Assembly: GCA_045630965.1 (NCBI GenBank)
Contig: JAZQTU010000004.1
Span: 1-42,723, forward strand
DNA length: 42,723 nt
Origin: HGM04593 sp045630965
GTDB lineage: Bacteria; Bacteroidota; Bacteroidia; Bacteroidales; Bacteroidaceae
Direction of reading: 5' to 3'
Position numbers and translations under genes: made by a program. How positions within the stretch are numbered: position 1 is the stretch's first letter; each line of letters opens with the position of its first letter. The notes below the pieces were generated by a model. The model searched no databases. It saw nothing but the letters and a program-made list of their open reading frames with translations, and had not been told where the DNA came from. Positions 9,601 to 16,900 of the stretch are shown in pieces.

Positions 9601-10853
9601 TCCATTGCCGAGATACGGCTCTCGAACTGTTTGTTGAGTCTTGTCGTACGCAATAGTTCAAGATAGAGATCACGGTTGACTACCGATGCATCAATATCAC
9701 CAAGCCCTGCATATGCACAGCTTGCCTCACGACATACGCTCAATAGACATTCCGGAACATTGTATACTCCGGAATCGGCATTTGTGACAAGAAGCTCTAT
9801 TTCATTGAACAGAGAATCGGTACTGAATATATCCCGTCCTTCATAAACACGGCTGTAATATCCGTTTATCCTGTCATAAGCACCAGACAAGAGCACAAGG
9901 GCATCATCGTAGCGTTCAATCCAGATATTACACGACGCTTCCACAGCCAACGCCTCTATAATCATATACTCATCGCCATACTGTTCAAAATCCGACACAG
10001 CCTCATGCGCAAGGATACGTGGCAGTTCATCAAGCGATGAGCTCTCGGGCAACAATGCAGCCACCCTGCCGGGATATTCATCGGCAAATACACGCAGCAT
10101 ACTGCTGTCGCGCAACGAAATTGCAAGCAGAAGACGATAGTTACCTTCAAGCCATTTGACAGAGTCTTTTCTGGCTATATCAAGACCCAAAGACAATGTA
10201 GAAAGGCGTCTGGAAACATCCTGAACATTGTTTGCAAGAATCATTCTTGCATAAAGACGCAGATAATTGTCATTAACATTTTCAAGATCATTATCAAGAT
10301 ACGAGAGAACCTTCTCAACCTCACCAGACATGGAAAGATTGGAAAAATAACATACTGAAACTGTTGCAAATTCTACCTTTGCACGGTTAAATCGTTCCTT
10401 GTCGCCTGTAGTAAGATAAGCATACTCCTCGTCAATGCGCCTTATCCTAGCCAGAGCACTTGTCCTGTAATCAAAGAAGAGTCTGTTTGCCGACACACGG
10501 TAACAGAGCGTCATCATACCGACATCGGCTACAAGGCGTTCTATTTCACATTCCGAATTATCAATGACATTGGCATACAACTCTACGGAACGGTTATAAT
10601 CCATGTGCATCATTGCCGAATACGCCATAGCATTTGCAGCAATCATTTCCGCTTCATTATTGATACCGGGAAGTGACACCAATTCAGCTATAAGAGTGTC
10701 ATATGCTTCAATGTCCGAATAGCGTTCCTTTGACATCTCCATGCATAGAGAATCGACGGGAACCATTTCCCCGCCGGCATGCGAGTGCCTGCCGCATGAA
10801 ACCGACAGCAGGACAACTGCAAGCAACCACACATATACAGGTCTCCTGTACAT
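6609..10853 (-). CDS. giant tandem sensor-histidine-kinase-like protein (two sensor/kinase units in one chain)
   Basis: The 1414-residue chain looks like two sensor kinases joined head to tail. Unit one has a signal with a lipobox-like LSVSC (Cys20), a long helical, TPR-like extracytoplasmic region to about 420, a membrane helix at about 425-446, a helical linker, and an intact HATPase domain: N box with Asn720, DTGIGM at 748-753, GSGFGL at 785-790. I see no phospho-acceptor His in the helix before it. Unit two begins with another hydrophobic segment (831-848), a short sensor region, a membrane helix at about 985-1007, a GAF-like stretch, and an H-box-like IKHETVYYP with His1203, followed by a degenerate ATPase domain lacking the G boxes. 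It resembles Bacteroidales proteins carrying DUF5112/DUF5113, from memory. It pairs with the response regulator downstream. Confidence 0.85.
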   Translation of the reverse strand: MYRRPVYVWLLAVVLLSVSCGRHSHAGGEMVPVDSLCMEMSKERYSDIEAYDTLIAELVSLPGINNEAEMIAANAMAYSAMMHMDYNRSVELYANVIDNSECEIERLVADVGMMTLCYRVSANRLFFDYRTSALARIRRIDEEYAYLTTGDKERFNRAKVEFATVSVCYFSNLSMSGEVEKVLSYLDNDLENVNDNYLRLYARMILANNVQDVSRRLSTLSLGLDIARKDSVKWLEGNYRLLLAISLRDSSMLRVFADEYPGRVAALLPESSSLDELPRILAHEAVSDFEQYGDEYMIIEALAVEASCNIWIERYDDALVLLSGAYDRINGYYSRVYEGRDIFSTDSLFNEIELLVTNADSGVYNVPECLLSVCREASCAYAGLGDIDASVVNRDLYLELLRTTRLNKQFESRISAMDSKVARLEAVAVAVFALLVIFSLFLFFVHRRRLRWEKSFSMQRKQLLSVCRMLLSSLPHDIDNKEQLLDAVSSMLNDRMDNFSGKTKFVFAPMDCSDALPYIYAVDIHYMNSSVCDRLTVASEEPLDDDKRSLVAMLVPYIAVSIEEGLRLSGISEEREKVEEMKRASAIYLTEHKRENVLKRVSVSIVSGMRPFMDRISNELNVLTSNLSADDTKRKLQYVSELTEKLDDLNVILERWIKTRQGELNLRIENFSLSSLFAIIEKNSKLFDARGISLMVKPADIAVKADKALTLFMINTLVDNAAKFTLEGGCVVLEAIEENDFVEIAVTDTGIGMSKDDVDRISGAKVYDASLIGADNDLMKPKSKGSGFGLMNCKGIIEKYRKAGPLFSVCSFDITSTKCVGSRFSFRLPKGLLRIILVLLSFLPLPMQAGDLFVRLNEYADSVFMCNVNGNHENAFVVAQEALDLLNGYYRKEVGGNDTLSLCSGNAAEISWWKQSVYPDSLREQIYFNILDIRNEVAIASLALNDWGAYRYNNFIYSTLYRLVDEDKGIAERYSEIRQVADRYQVAVALSCMLILLLFIYYIITLVRHNVIERTNERLVLEMNGRLLKVATQSGRRTIEELAQNIVDEFYACMGETMRIKVVSLLLDAGKGSGQLIVSAPDCSVSARDGVRLEHLFKSGESIVMPSGVERAISLYAVNDGERTQVGVLEVVTERPLSENESVSLELVANYLASVAYHSAVRVARGYMALEELEEEAERVSYEENRMHVQNMVMDNCLSMIKHETVYYPNRIRELAGQALSSVDGSVAAVADMRELMDYYSSVFGILSNCAVRELDSTGLKLTDVRLAVLFENARRYAIRLAKRRGVDIVVVYEDTDAVVKIDADLVDFLFEQLLSAAFKVEKNGTLLLRAVEGDGVVKVELVDDRYVIPSDEAAELFTPTKRNVNDVGGVNYMEYLVAKEIVRIHEDYTGKHGGRMEASSDVSGTVILFTLPK

Positions 10854-10907
10854 AGGAACAATTGCTAAAAAAGAAGACTTTTTCTATCAGATGAGCAAAG
10901 GCTCTTT

Positions 10908-11483
10908 TCAATCATCCAATGTGTGCAGTATCTCCTCTATCACATGAGGAAAATGTTCGTACTCAAGCGCATGAACCTTGGCTGCCACATCCTCATATGT
11001 ATCAGTAGGCAACACAGGGCATTTCGCCTGGAAGAATGTTGTACCCTTGTCGTACTGTTCGTCGATAAGGTGAATTGTGATACCGCTTTCAGTATCGCCA
11101 CACTCCACAACAGCCTTATGTACGTTGTCGCCGTACATACCTTTACCACCATGCTTTGGCAACAGAGCCGGGTGTATATTTACAATTCTGCCAGGGTATG
11201 CCTGTATAAGTTTCTGTGGAACGAGCAGGAGGAAACCGGCAAGGACAACAAAGTCAATATCACGTTCCTTGAGCATCGCTATTATGCCGTCAGCCTCCAT
11301 AAACTCGCTTTTAGTCACGACAGCCGACTCAATACCAAGACGTTTTGCACGTTCAAGGACATAGGCATTGGGATTATTGGCTATAATAAATGAAACCTGG
11401 GCATAGTCCGAACCTTTGAAATAGTTGGCAATGTTTTCGGCATTTGAGCCACTGCCAGAAGCAAGAATTGCAATTTTTTTCAC
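10908..11483 (-). CDS. purN: phosphoribosylglycinamide formyltransferase
   Basis: PurN transfers the formyl group of 10-formyltetrahydrofolate to GAR, the third step of purine synthesis. The 191-residue protein shows the N-terminal phosphate-binding KIAILASGSGSN, the catalytic Asn102/His104 in VNIHPALLPKHGG, and Asp145 in the EQYDKG loop that corresponds to the catalytic aspartate. Length is normal. It sits 23 bp after the LytTR regulator and 54 bp before the giant kinase on the same strand, an unexpected metabolic gene inside a signalling block. Confidence 0.96.
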   Translation of the reverse strand: MKKIAILASGSGSNAENIANYFKGSDYAQVSFIIANNPNAYVLERAKRLGIESAVVTKSEFMEADGIIAMLKERDIDFVVLAGFLLLVPQKLIQAYPGRIVNIHPALLPKHGGKGMYGDNVHKAVVECGDTESGITIHLIDEQYDKGTTFFQAKCPVLPTDTYEDVAAKVHALEYEHFPHVIEEILHTLDD

Positions 11484-11506
11484 GATATTATCTTATTTAG
11501 TAGTTA

Positions 11507-12409
11507 TTATGCAATGGGAACAAGACGACGCAGAACATTCTCGCCGTATGTCTTTGAAATAGGGATTTCCTTCACACCGGCAACACCTAATTCAAGAAAA
11601 AGATTCTCCTTTTCGCGACGCATGACCTTGACAAGATCAAGATTTACCATATACGAACGGTGACAACGTACCACGTTGGTATCGGCAAGTTGGTCACTGA
11701 TATCCTTCATCGTTATACGCATAAGCTGTTTCTTCAGCATTTCATTCTTCTGATACCAGATACATATGTAATTGTCAGCCGATTCAATATATAGCAGATT
11801 TTCCTTGGCAACAGACAGCTGCAACACACCGCGTGAGTCACGTATGGAAATTAGATTACTTGACTTGAAACCGACATTTTCTCCCATCAGTGCCTTCAGT
11901 TTAGCCGAACGTTCGCGATAGGAAAAATACAGGACACAAATGAAATACGGAATACCGATAATGAACACCGTTTTACGGATAGCCTCAACAAAGACCTTTA
12001 TAGGATCGTGCACCTCCAGGTTAGGGTTCTGGTCGAGATTGAGATTCTTTCCGACTATAAGAGCTATCAATGTAAAAGCACCGGAAAGCAGCAACAACTC
12101 AAAGGAAACCCACAGAATGTATTTGAGGTAGGTTATATTGTGGTCAGGACGGCGCGAGACCCGGTACATTATCATACGGCTGACTGCAACCACAAGCATT
12201 CCGATAACGACCAGCACCGTGGACCAGACAAGATACATGAGATCCTTATATTTGCTCTCCTGAATCCAGTTGTCCGAGCCAAAAGGTGTATATATATTGA
12301 TAAAGATTACCGCAAAGACCGATACAAAGAGCACCATTATTATCTGGTTTCTCTTTTCGAGCATATATGACGGCACCTTTTTGAAAAGCGATGAGCTATA
12401 TTCAACCAT
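11507..12409 (-). CDS. membrane-anchored LytTR-family transcription regulator
   Basis: The 300-residue protein has four hydrophobic segments in its first ~175 residues (for example IIMVLFVSVFAVIFINIYTP, VVIGMLVVAVSRMI, ILWVSFELLLLSGAFTLIAL, VFIIGIPYFICVLYF), then a linker and a C-terminal LytTR DNA-binding domain from about 195 (VAKENLLYIESADNYICIWY ... VRCHRSYMVNL ... ISKTYGENV). Fusion of a four-helix membrane part to LytTR is common in Bacteroidota and makes it a one-component membrane regulator without a receiver domain. It is the first gene of the minus-strand block with purN and the two-component genes, and has its own -7 box upstream. Confidence 0.88.
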   Translation of the reverse strand: MVEYSSSLFKKVPSYMLEKRNQIIMVLFVSVFAVIFINIYTPFGSDNWIQESKYKDLMYLVWSTVLVVIGMLVVAVSRMIMYRVSRRPDHNITYLKYILWVSFELLLLSGAFTLIALIVGKNLNLDQNPNLEVHDPIKVFVEAIRKTVFIIGIPYFICVLYFSYRERSAKLKALMGENVGFKSSNLISIRDSRGVLQLSVAKENLLYIESADNYICIWYQKNEMLKKQLMRITMKDISDQLADTNVVRCHRSYMVNLDLVKVMRREKENLFLELGVAGVKEIPISKTYGENVLRRLVPIA

Positions 12410-12445
12410 AATTGTCTGTTATGATGATTTTAGAAAATGTGAAAA

Positions 12446-12453
12446 CAAAGTTA
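12446..12453 (-). promoter_or_regulatory. -7 box for the LytTR-purN block
   Basis: TAACTTTG on the minus strand fits TAnnTTTG exactly, 37 nt before the LytTR start codon. No convincing -33 box is visible at the expected distance. Confidence 0.5.
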
Positions 12454-12549
12454 TACTTTTTGGCTGAATATTCACGGTTATAGGGACTTTATTTATAAAT
12501 ATTAATATATATAAACTGTTTTTGAATGTATAATTTGAAAAATTATCTA

Positions 12550-12557
12550 TATTTTTG
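12550..12557 (+). promoter_or_regulatory. -7 box for the ftsE-lysC-lysA operon
   Basis: TATTTTTG matches the TAnnTTTG consensus and lies 49 nt upstream of the first ATG. TTTG sequences upstream are at 12 or 25 nt, outside the normal spacing, so the -33 box is uncertain. The stretch is very A/T-rich. Confidence 0.4.
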
Positions 12558-12605
12558 CAAAATGAAATAAACCGGCTTGCAAACAGCCTGTAAACAAACA
12601 ACAAC

Positions 12606-13325
12606 ATGCCAGTAATCAAATACAAGAACGTCAACATCAACATTGATTCAAAGGAGATACTGAACAATGTATCATTCACATTGAACGCCGGAGAATTCGC
12701 ATACATCATTGGTGCGGTAGGGTCTGGTAAATCCACTCTTTTGAAGACAATATACGGAGAGGTTGACATTGCCGACGGCAAGGCATATGTCATGGATGAA
12801 TATGACATGTCAAGCATTAGCAACCGCAAACTGCAAAGATTACGCAGGAGCATAGGTATCGTTTTTCAGGATTTTCAGTTACTGACAGACCGTAGCATAC
12901 ATGACAACCTTGACTTTGTTCTGCGCTGCACGGGCTGGAAGGACAAATACAAGCGCGAGGAGCGCATCCAGGAGGTTCTCGACCTTGTGGGACTACCCCA
13001 GAAAGGATACAAACGTCCTCACGAACTCTCGGGCGGTGAGCAGCAACGCATCGTAATAGCAAGAGCCATACTCAACCGTCCTTCCCTATTACTTGCCGAT
13101 GAACCGACCGGCAATCTCGACAACGAGACAGGAAGAAACATTATGGGTATCCTGCACCGTATCAGCAAGGAAGAGAATATGGCGGTTCTCATGATTACAC
13201 ACAATGAACAGTGGCTTAAGGAGTTCCCTGGCACAGTTTACCGTTGCTACGAGAGGGAGATGAACAAGGTTGTGCCAAATGATTCCATAACGGAAACAAC
13301 CTGTGAAAAAGAAGAACAAGAATAA
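12606..13325 (+). CDS. ftsE: FtsE-like cell-division ABC transporter ATPase
   Basis: This is the ATPase that, with the FtsX membrane protein, links septum progress to cell-wall hydrolysis. The 239-residue product carries Walker A GAVGSGKST (36-44), Q-loop Gln88 in VFQDFQLL, signature LSGGEQQR (141-148), Walker B LLLADEPTGNLD (161-172) and the H-loop His199. VFQDFQLL and the NLD after Walker B are typical of the FtsE/LolD group. No ftsX is adjacent. It is followed after 18 bp by lysC. FtsE rather than a generic LolD-type ATPase is my choice based on family resemblance and this gene neighbourhood in Bacteroidales, which I recall but cannot check. Confidence 0.82.
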   Translation: MPVIKYKNVNINIDSKEILNNVSFTLNAGEFAYIIGAVGSGKSTLLKTIYGEVDIADGKAYVMDEYDMSSISNRKLQRLRRSIGIVFQDFQLLTDRSIHDNLDFVLRCTGWKDKYKREERIQEVLDLVGLPQKGYKRPHELSGGEQQRIVIARAILNRPSLLLADEPTGNLDNETGRNIMGILHRISKEENMAVLMITHNEQWLKEFPGTVYRCYEREMNKVVPNDSITETTCEKEEQE

Positions 13326-13343
13326 ATTTTAAGAATAAAGAAT

Positions 13344-14666
13344 ATGAAAGTATTGAAATTTGGCGGAACATCTGTAGGTTCTGCCGAGCGCATGCAAGGC
13401 GTAGTACGTCTGATTTCGGACGGAGATACAAAGATTGTAGTCCTTTCTGCAATGTCAGGAACTACAAATTCACTTATAGAGTTTACCAATTACCTCCGTA
13501 ACGGCAACGTAAACGGAGCATGTGAACACTCTACATTCCTGCAGACAAAATATATGCAGACAATAAAGGACCTCTACAAGAGCGAAGAGTCCATTAAGTG
13601 TGCAACAGACAAGATCAACGAAATTTTTGCTCACTTACGCGACCTCGCGACAAAACCGCTCACCGATGAACTCGAAAAGGAGATTGTAGCACAGGGCGAG
13701 ATAATGTCTACCAATATGGTAACAATCTTCATGCGCGAACAGGGCATTGACGTAGAGTTGCTTAACGCACTTGACTTTATGCGTCTGAATGTGAACGGTG
13801 AACCGGATATCGCATATATACGCGAACACCTGATGCCTCTCCTTGACCTTGAGAACAAAGAGAGAATTTACATTACACAGGGATTCATCTGCATGAACCA
13901 TGAGGGTAGCTACGACAACCTGCAGCGCGGTGGTAGCGACTACACTGCAACATTGATTGGTTCAGCAGTAAATGCAGAGGAGATCCAGATATGGACCGAC
14001 ATCGACGGTGTACACAATAATGACCCACGTATTGTTGAGAACACATCACCTGTACGTAACCTACACTTTGAGGAGAGCGCCGAGCTTGCTTACTTCGGTG
14101 CAAAGATACTCCACCCTACATGTATTCTCCCTGCAAAGTTGACTGGCACACCGGTACGTTTGCTAAACACAATGGACCCTTCGGCAGAGGGTACACGTAT
14201 TGACAACAACCTCACACGCCCTGGCGAAATCAAGGCTATTGCTGCAAAAGACAATATCACAGCTATCAAGATAAAGAGCGGCCGCATGTTACTTGCATAC
14301 GGTTTCTTGCGTAAGGTATTTGAGATATTCGAGAGCTACCACACATCCATTGACATGATATGTACATCAGAGGTCGGTGTGTCTGTATCTATCGATGATG
14401 ACAGAAGACTTGAAGAAATTGTTGCAGAACTGCAGAAGATTGGTACAATCACTGTTGACCGCAACATGTGCATCATATGCGTTGTTGGTGACCTCAACTG
14501 GGAGAACACCGGTTTCGAAGCACGTGCTATGGAAGCCATGAAGGATATTCCTGTCCGCATGGTATCATACGGTGGTAGCAACTACAACATTTCATTCCTT
14601 GTACGCGAGGAGGACAAGGTAAGAGCATTGCGTTCACTCAGCGCATCAATATTCGACGCGAAATAA
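13344..14666 (+). CDS. lysC: aspartate kinase, monofunctional
   Basis: The enzyme phosphorylates aspartate, the entry step to lysine, diaminopimelate, threonine and methionine. The 440-residue protein begins MKVLKFGGTSVGS, the hallmark of the kinase family, and contains QGFICMN, the RGGSDYTATLIG substrate/nucleotide block, IWTDIDGVHNNDPR, and SAELAYFGAKILHP. The C-terminal quarter (NITAIKIKSGRML ..., IDMICTSEVGVSVSID ..., MCIICVVGD) holds paired ACT domains, so feedback inhibition by an end product is likely. The next gene, lysA, starts 7 bp downstream, which points to the lysine/cell-wall branch as the purpose of this operon. Confidence 0.95.
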   Translation: MKVLKFGGTSVGSAERMQGVVRLISDGDTKIVVLSAMSGTTNSLIEFTNYLRNGNVNGACEHSTFLQTKYMQTIKDLYKSEESIKCATDKINEIFAHLRDLATKPLTDELEKEIVAQGEIMSTNMVTIFMREQGIDVELLNALDFMRLNVNGEPDIAYIREHLMPLLDLENKERIYITQGFICMNHEGSYDNLQRGGSDYTATLIGSAVNAEEIQIWTDIDGVHNNDPRIVENTSPVRNLHFEESAELAYFGAKILHPTCILPAKLTGTPVRLLNTMDPSAEGTRIDNNLTRPGEIKAIAAKDNITAIKIKSGRMLLAYGFLRKVFEIFESYHTSIDMICTSEVGVSVSIDDDRRLEEIVAELQKIGTITVDRNMCIICVVGDLNWENTGFEARAMEAMKDIPVRMVSYGGSNYNISFLVREEDKVRALRSLSASIFDAK

Positions 14667-14673
14667 CAAACCG

Positions 14674-15834
14674 ATGAAAACGACATTTCCGATAGAGAAG
14701 TTCGCAAATATTGAGACACCGTTCTACTATTACGATGTTGAACTGCTGCAGAAGACTCTTGACAAGGTACAGAAGGAGGCCGGCAAACACAAGGGTTTCC
14801 ATGTGCACTATGCAATTAAAGCCAACTTCAATGCACGCTTGCTTGAGATTATCAAGCAGGCAGGCATGGGAGCGGACTGCGTAAGCGGTGGTGAGGTACG
14901 CGCAGCAATCAATGCAGGCATCGAGCCTGGCAAAATAGTATTTGCAGGTGTTGGAAAAACTGACAAGGAGATAGCATACTCTCTTGATGCAGGAATATTC
15001 TGCTTCAACATAGAGTCAATTCCCGAAGCAGAAGCTATTGAGCGTCTTGCAGCCGAGCGCGGTGTAACTACACATGTTGCCATAAGAGTAAACCCCAATG
15101 TAGGCGCACACACCCACTCGAACATTACCACAGGACTTGCCGAAAACAAGTTCGGCATCAACTACGAACAGCTCGACGAGGTAATTGATATTGTGGAGAA
15201 GATGGAGCATCTGAAACTTATCGGACTCCATTTCCACATTGGTTCACAGATACTTGTAATGGACGACTTCATTGCCCTCTGCGGACGTATAAACGAACTG
15301 CAGGAACTACTGTTCGACACACGCGGTCTTGTTCTGCCACATATCAATGTAGGTGGTGGCCTTGGCATACGCTACGATGCGCCTGACAAGTACCCCATTC
15401 CCGACTTTGAGTTGTACTTTGCAACATACGCCAACAACCTGAAGCTCCACCCCGGACAGCAGGTACATTTTGAACTTGGCAGAAGCATCGTGGCACAATG
15501 TGGCTCACTGATAACACGCGCCACTTACATAAAGCACGGCACATGTAAACAGTTCATCATTATCGATGCCGGTATGAACGACCTGATACGTCCGGCTATG
15601 TATGATGCATACCACCGTATAGAAAACCTAACATCAAAGAAAGCCGATGAGGTATATGATGTAGTAGGTCCTATATGCGAGTCTTCGGACGTGTTCTGCA
15701 AGGACCGCAAGATGCCGACAACAGAGCGTGGTGACATCCTTGCCATACGTTCAGCCGGAGCATACGGCGAGGCAATGGCATTTGGATATAACTGCCGAGA
15801 ATTGCCTAGAGCTATACTCTCAACTGAGATTTGA
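14674..15834 (+). CDS. lysA: diaminopimelate decarboxylase
   Basis: This PLP enzyme decarboxylates meso-diaminopimelate to lysine. It is a fold-type III (alanine-racemase-like) decarboxylase: the PLP lysine is Lys49 in VHYAIKAN, the phosphate-binding stretch is VGGGLGIRY, LHFHIGSQI is present, and the catalytic Cys is in VGPICESSDVF near the C-terminus, followed by GAYGEAMAFGYN. Length (386) is a little below the usual 400-430 but normal for Bacteroidota. It lies 7 bp after lysC, so the first and last steps of lysine synthesis are coexpressed. A strong palindromic terminator follows the stop almost immediately. Confidence 0.95.
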   Translation: MKTTFPIEKFANIETPFYYYDVELLQKTLDKVQKEAGKHKGFHVHYAIKANFNARLLEIIKQAGMGADCVSGGEVRAAINAGIEPGKIVFAGVGKTDKEIAYSLDAGIFCFNIESIPEAEAIERLAAERGVTTHVAIRVNPNVGAHTHSNITTGLAENKFGINYEQLDEVIDIVEKMEHLKLIGLHFHIGSQILVMDDFIALCGRINELQELLFDTRGLVLPHINVGGGLGIRYDAPDKYPIPDFELYFATYANNLKLHPGQQVHFELGRSIVAQCGSLITRATYIKHGTCKQFIIIDAGMNDLIRPAMYDAYHRIENLTSKKADEVYDVVGPICESSDVFCKDRKMPTTERGDILAIRSAGAYGEAMAFGYNCRELPRAILSTEI

Positions 15835-15836
15835 CA

Positions 15837-15886
15837 AATAATTAGAGTGAAGGCTGACCAATTGGTCAGCCTTCACTCTAATTATT
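15837..15886. terminator. perfect 50-nt palindromic bidirectional terminator
   Basis: Every position from 15837 to 15886 pairs about the centre at 15861/15862, giving an exceptionally long stem whose core is GTGAAGGCTGACC. Both ends are A/T-rich (AATAATTA / TAATTATT). It begins 3 bp after the lysA stop. On the other strand it lies about 100 bp beyond the 3' end of the decayed TonB gene and could stop transcription coming from there. The interval 15887-15984 otherwise holds only a weak 8-bp A/T hairpin at 15930-15948. Confidence 0.85.
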
Positions 15887-15984
15887 ATATTCACATTACG
15901 AGAAAAAGATATCCTCTATCTATAAGACGTACAAAACACCGTTTTGTAACATCCATTCTGTTAAATTACATTAATTGACCAGAA

Positions 15985-16344
15985 CTATTGCAATCGGAAT
16001 GTTACCGGCAATGTCAACTGTACGTTTACAGGTTTACCGCCCTGCATTCCAGGATTCCATTTTGGCATTGAGGTTACCAAACGGAGAGCCTCATCTTCAA
16101 GTGCCTTTGTAGCAATCTTCTCCATTTCGCGCACATCCTCCAAAGAGAGTCTTTTATCATCGTCTTTATCATATGCCGCAACTACAACATCATCAATAGA
16201 AAGGCTTTTCCTTGCCACTATGCACACGCAATTTTATTCCTTTGCAACCATACAATGAAGCATCGACAAACCAGCCTTGCTTTATCATTCTGACAAGTTG
16301 CAGATCAATGATGATTTAAGCACCAAAAGCAAGAAGGCACCCAT
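15985..16344 (-). pseudogene. remnant of M56 (BlaR1-type) peptidase fused to TonB C-terminal domain
   Basis: Nine bases after the blaI stop a frame opens with MGAFLLLVLKSS, matching the usual first residues of Bacteroidota M56-family sensor peptidases, then goes off and stops after 19 codons. At the other end, residues encoded at 16227-15985 (EDEALRLVTSMPKWNPGMQGG, PVNVQLTLPVTFRL) are an almost complete TonB C-terminal domain motif. Normally these are the two ends of one protein of several hundred residues with membrane helices and an HEXXH zinc protease site between them; here only about 360 bp separate them, with no HEXXH and stops in between. The simplest reading is an internal deletion of over 1 kb plus point decay. 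The 80-codon open frame could still be translated but lacks any membrane anchor. Confidence 0.82.
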
Positions 16345-16353
16345 AACGGCAAA

Positions 16354-16713
16354 TTATTTTTGTTTTTCTACAAGTTCAATAAGGCTCTTGAGTTCATCAA
16401 GAGAAATCTTCTCTTCCTTTACCAAAGAAGATACTGCATTCAAATAAGAGTTGCTGAAATAACGGTTCACCACATTTCCGAGCGTGCGCTTGCCATACTC
16501 ATTCTCACTCACCGCTGCATAGTAACGGTGGGTGTTGCCAAAAGCCTCGTGCGCAACAAACCCCTTCGCCTCCAACCCACGTACAATAGTTGAAATTGTA
16601 TTAAAGTGAGGTTTAGGGTCATCAAGCATAGGAATAATCTCCTTTACAAACAAAGGGCCCTTTTCCCAAAAGAGTTTCATAAGTTCCTCTTCTCTATTCG
16701 TTAGATTCTTCAT
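16354..16713 (-). CDS. BlaI/MecI/CopY-family repressor
   Basis: The 119-residue protein is a winged-helix repressor: LTNREEELMKLFWEKGPLFVKEIIPML, then HFNTISTIVRGLEAKGFVAHE as recognition helix and wing, and a C-terminal dimerisation helix (VSSLVKEEKISLDELKSLIELVEKQK). In this family the repressor is inactivated when a partner M56 membrane peptidase (BlaR1/MecR1) senses a signal and triggers cleavage. Here the partner downstream is destroyed, so the repressor may be locked on, or use another peptidase. No beta-lactamase gene is near. Dyad sites upstream are probable self-regulation operators. Confidence 0.92.
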   Translation of the reverse strand: MKNLTNREEELMKLFWEKGPLFVKEIIPMLDDPKPHFNTISTIVRGLEAKGFVAHEAFGNTHRYYAAVSENEYGKRTLGNVVNRYFSNSYLNAVSSLVKEEKISLDELKSLIELVEKQK

Positions 16714-16785
16714 AATTATAACTATTAAATGCTTTCAAAAACAGATATAACAGTTGCAGGCAAACTATAATAGCCACCCTGCATC

Positions 16786-16868
16786 AACTATATCTTTTAG
16801 TTTACAACACAAAAAAAACTATATTTTTTAGTTAGCAAACTAATTTTATTAGTTTGCTAACTAAAAAA
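16786..16868. promoter_or_regulatory. cluster of TTAGTT/AACTAA dyads, probable BlaI-type operators
   Basis: Two 16-bp dyads of form TTAGTT-N4-AACTAA lie at 16828-16843 and 16849-16864, their centres 21 bp (two helical turns) apart; together they make a perfect 20-nt inverted repeat (16824-16843 / 16849-16868, 5-nt spacer). In addition AACTATATCTTTTAGTT (16786-16802) recurs with one change at 16817-16833, offset by 31 bp (three turns). All are built from the same TAGTT/AACTA half-site. The cluster lies 73-155 bp upstream of the blaI start. It could also act as a weak A/T-rich terminator for the LolC/E-like gene ending at 16901. Binding by BlaI is inference. Confidence 0.55.
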
Positions 16869-16900
16869 GGGAAATTTAATAACGATTGACACAGATAGTG

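Noticed and set aside
11507..12409. Considering the LytTR protein as the response regulator of the giant kinase
   Set aside because: It has no receiver domain, whereas a full receiver-HTH protein is encoded 8 bp after the kinase gene.
15930..15948. 8-bp hairpin TACAAAAC/GTTTTGTA downstream of the lysA terminator
   Set aside because: Only two G/C pairs, 3-nt loop and no T-run; too weak to call a separate terminator for the decayed TonB gene.
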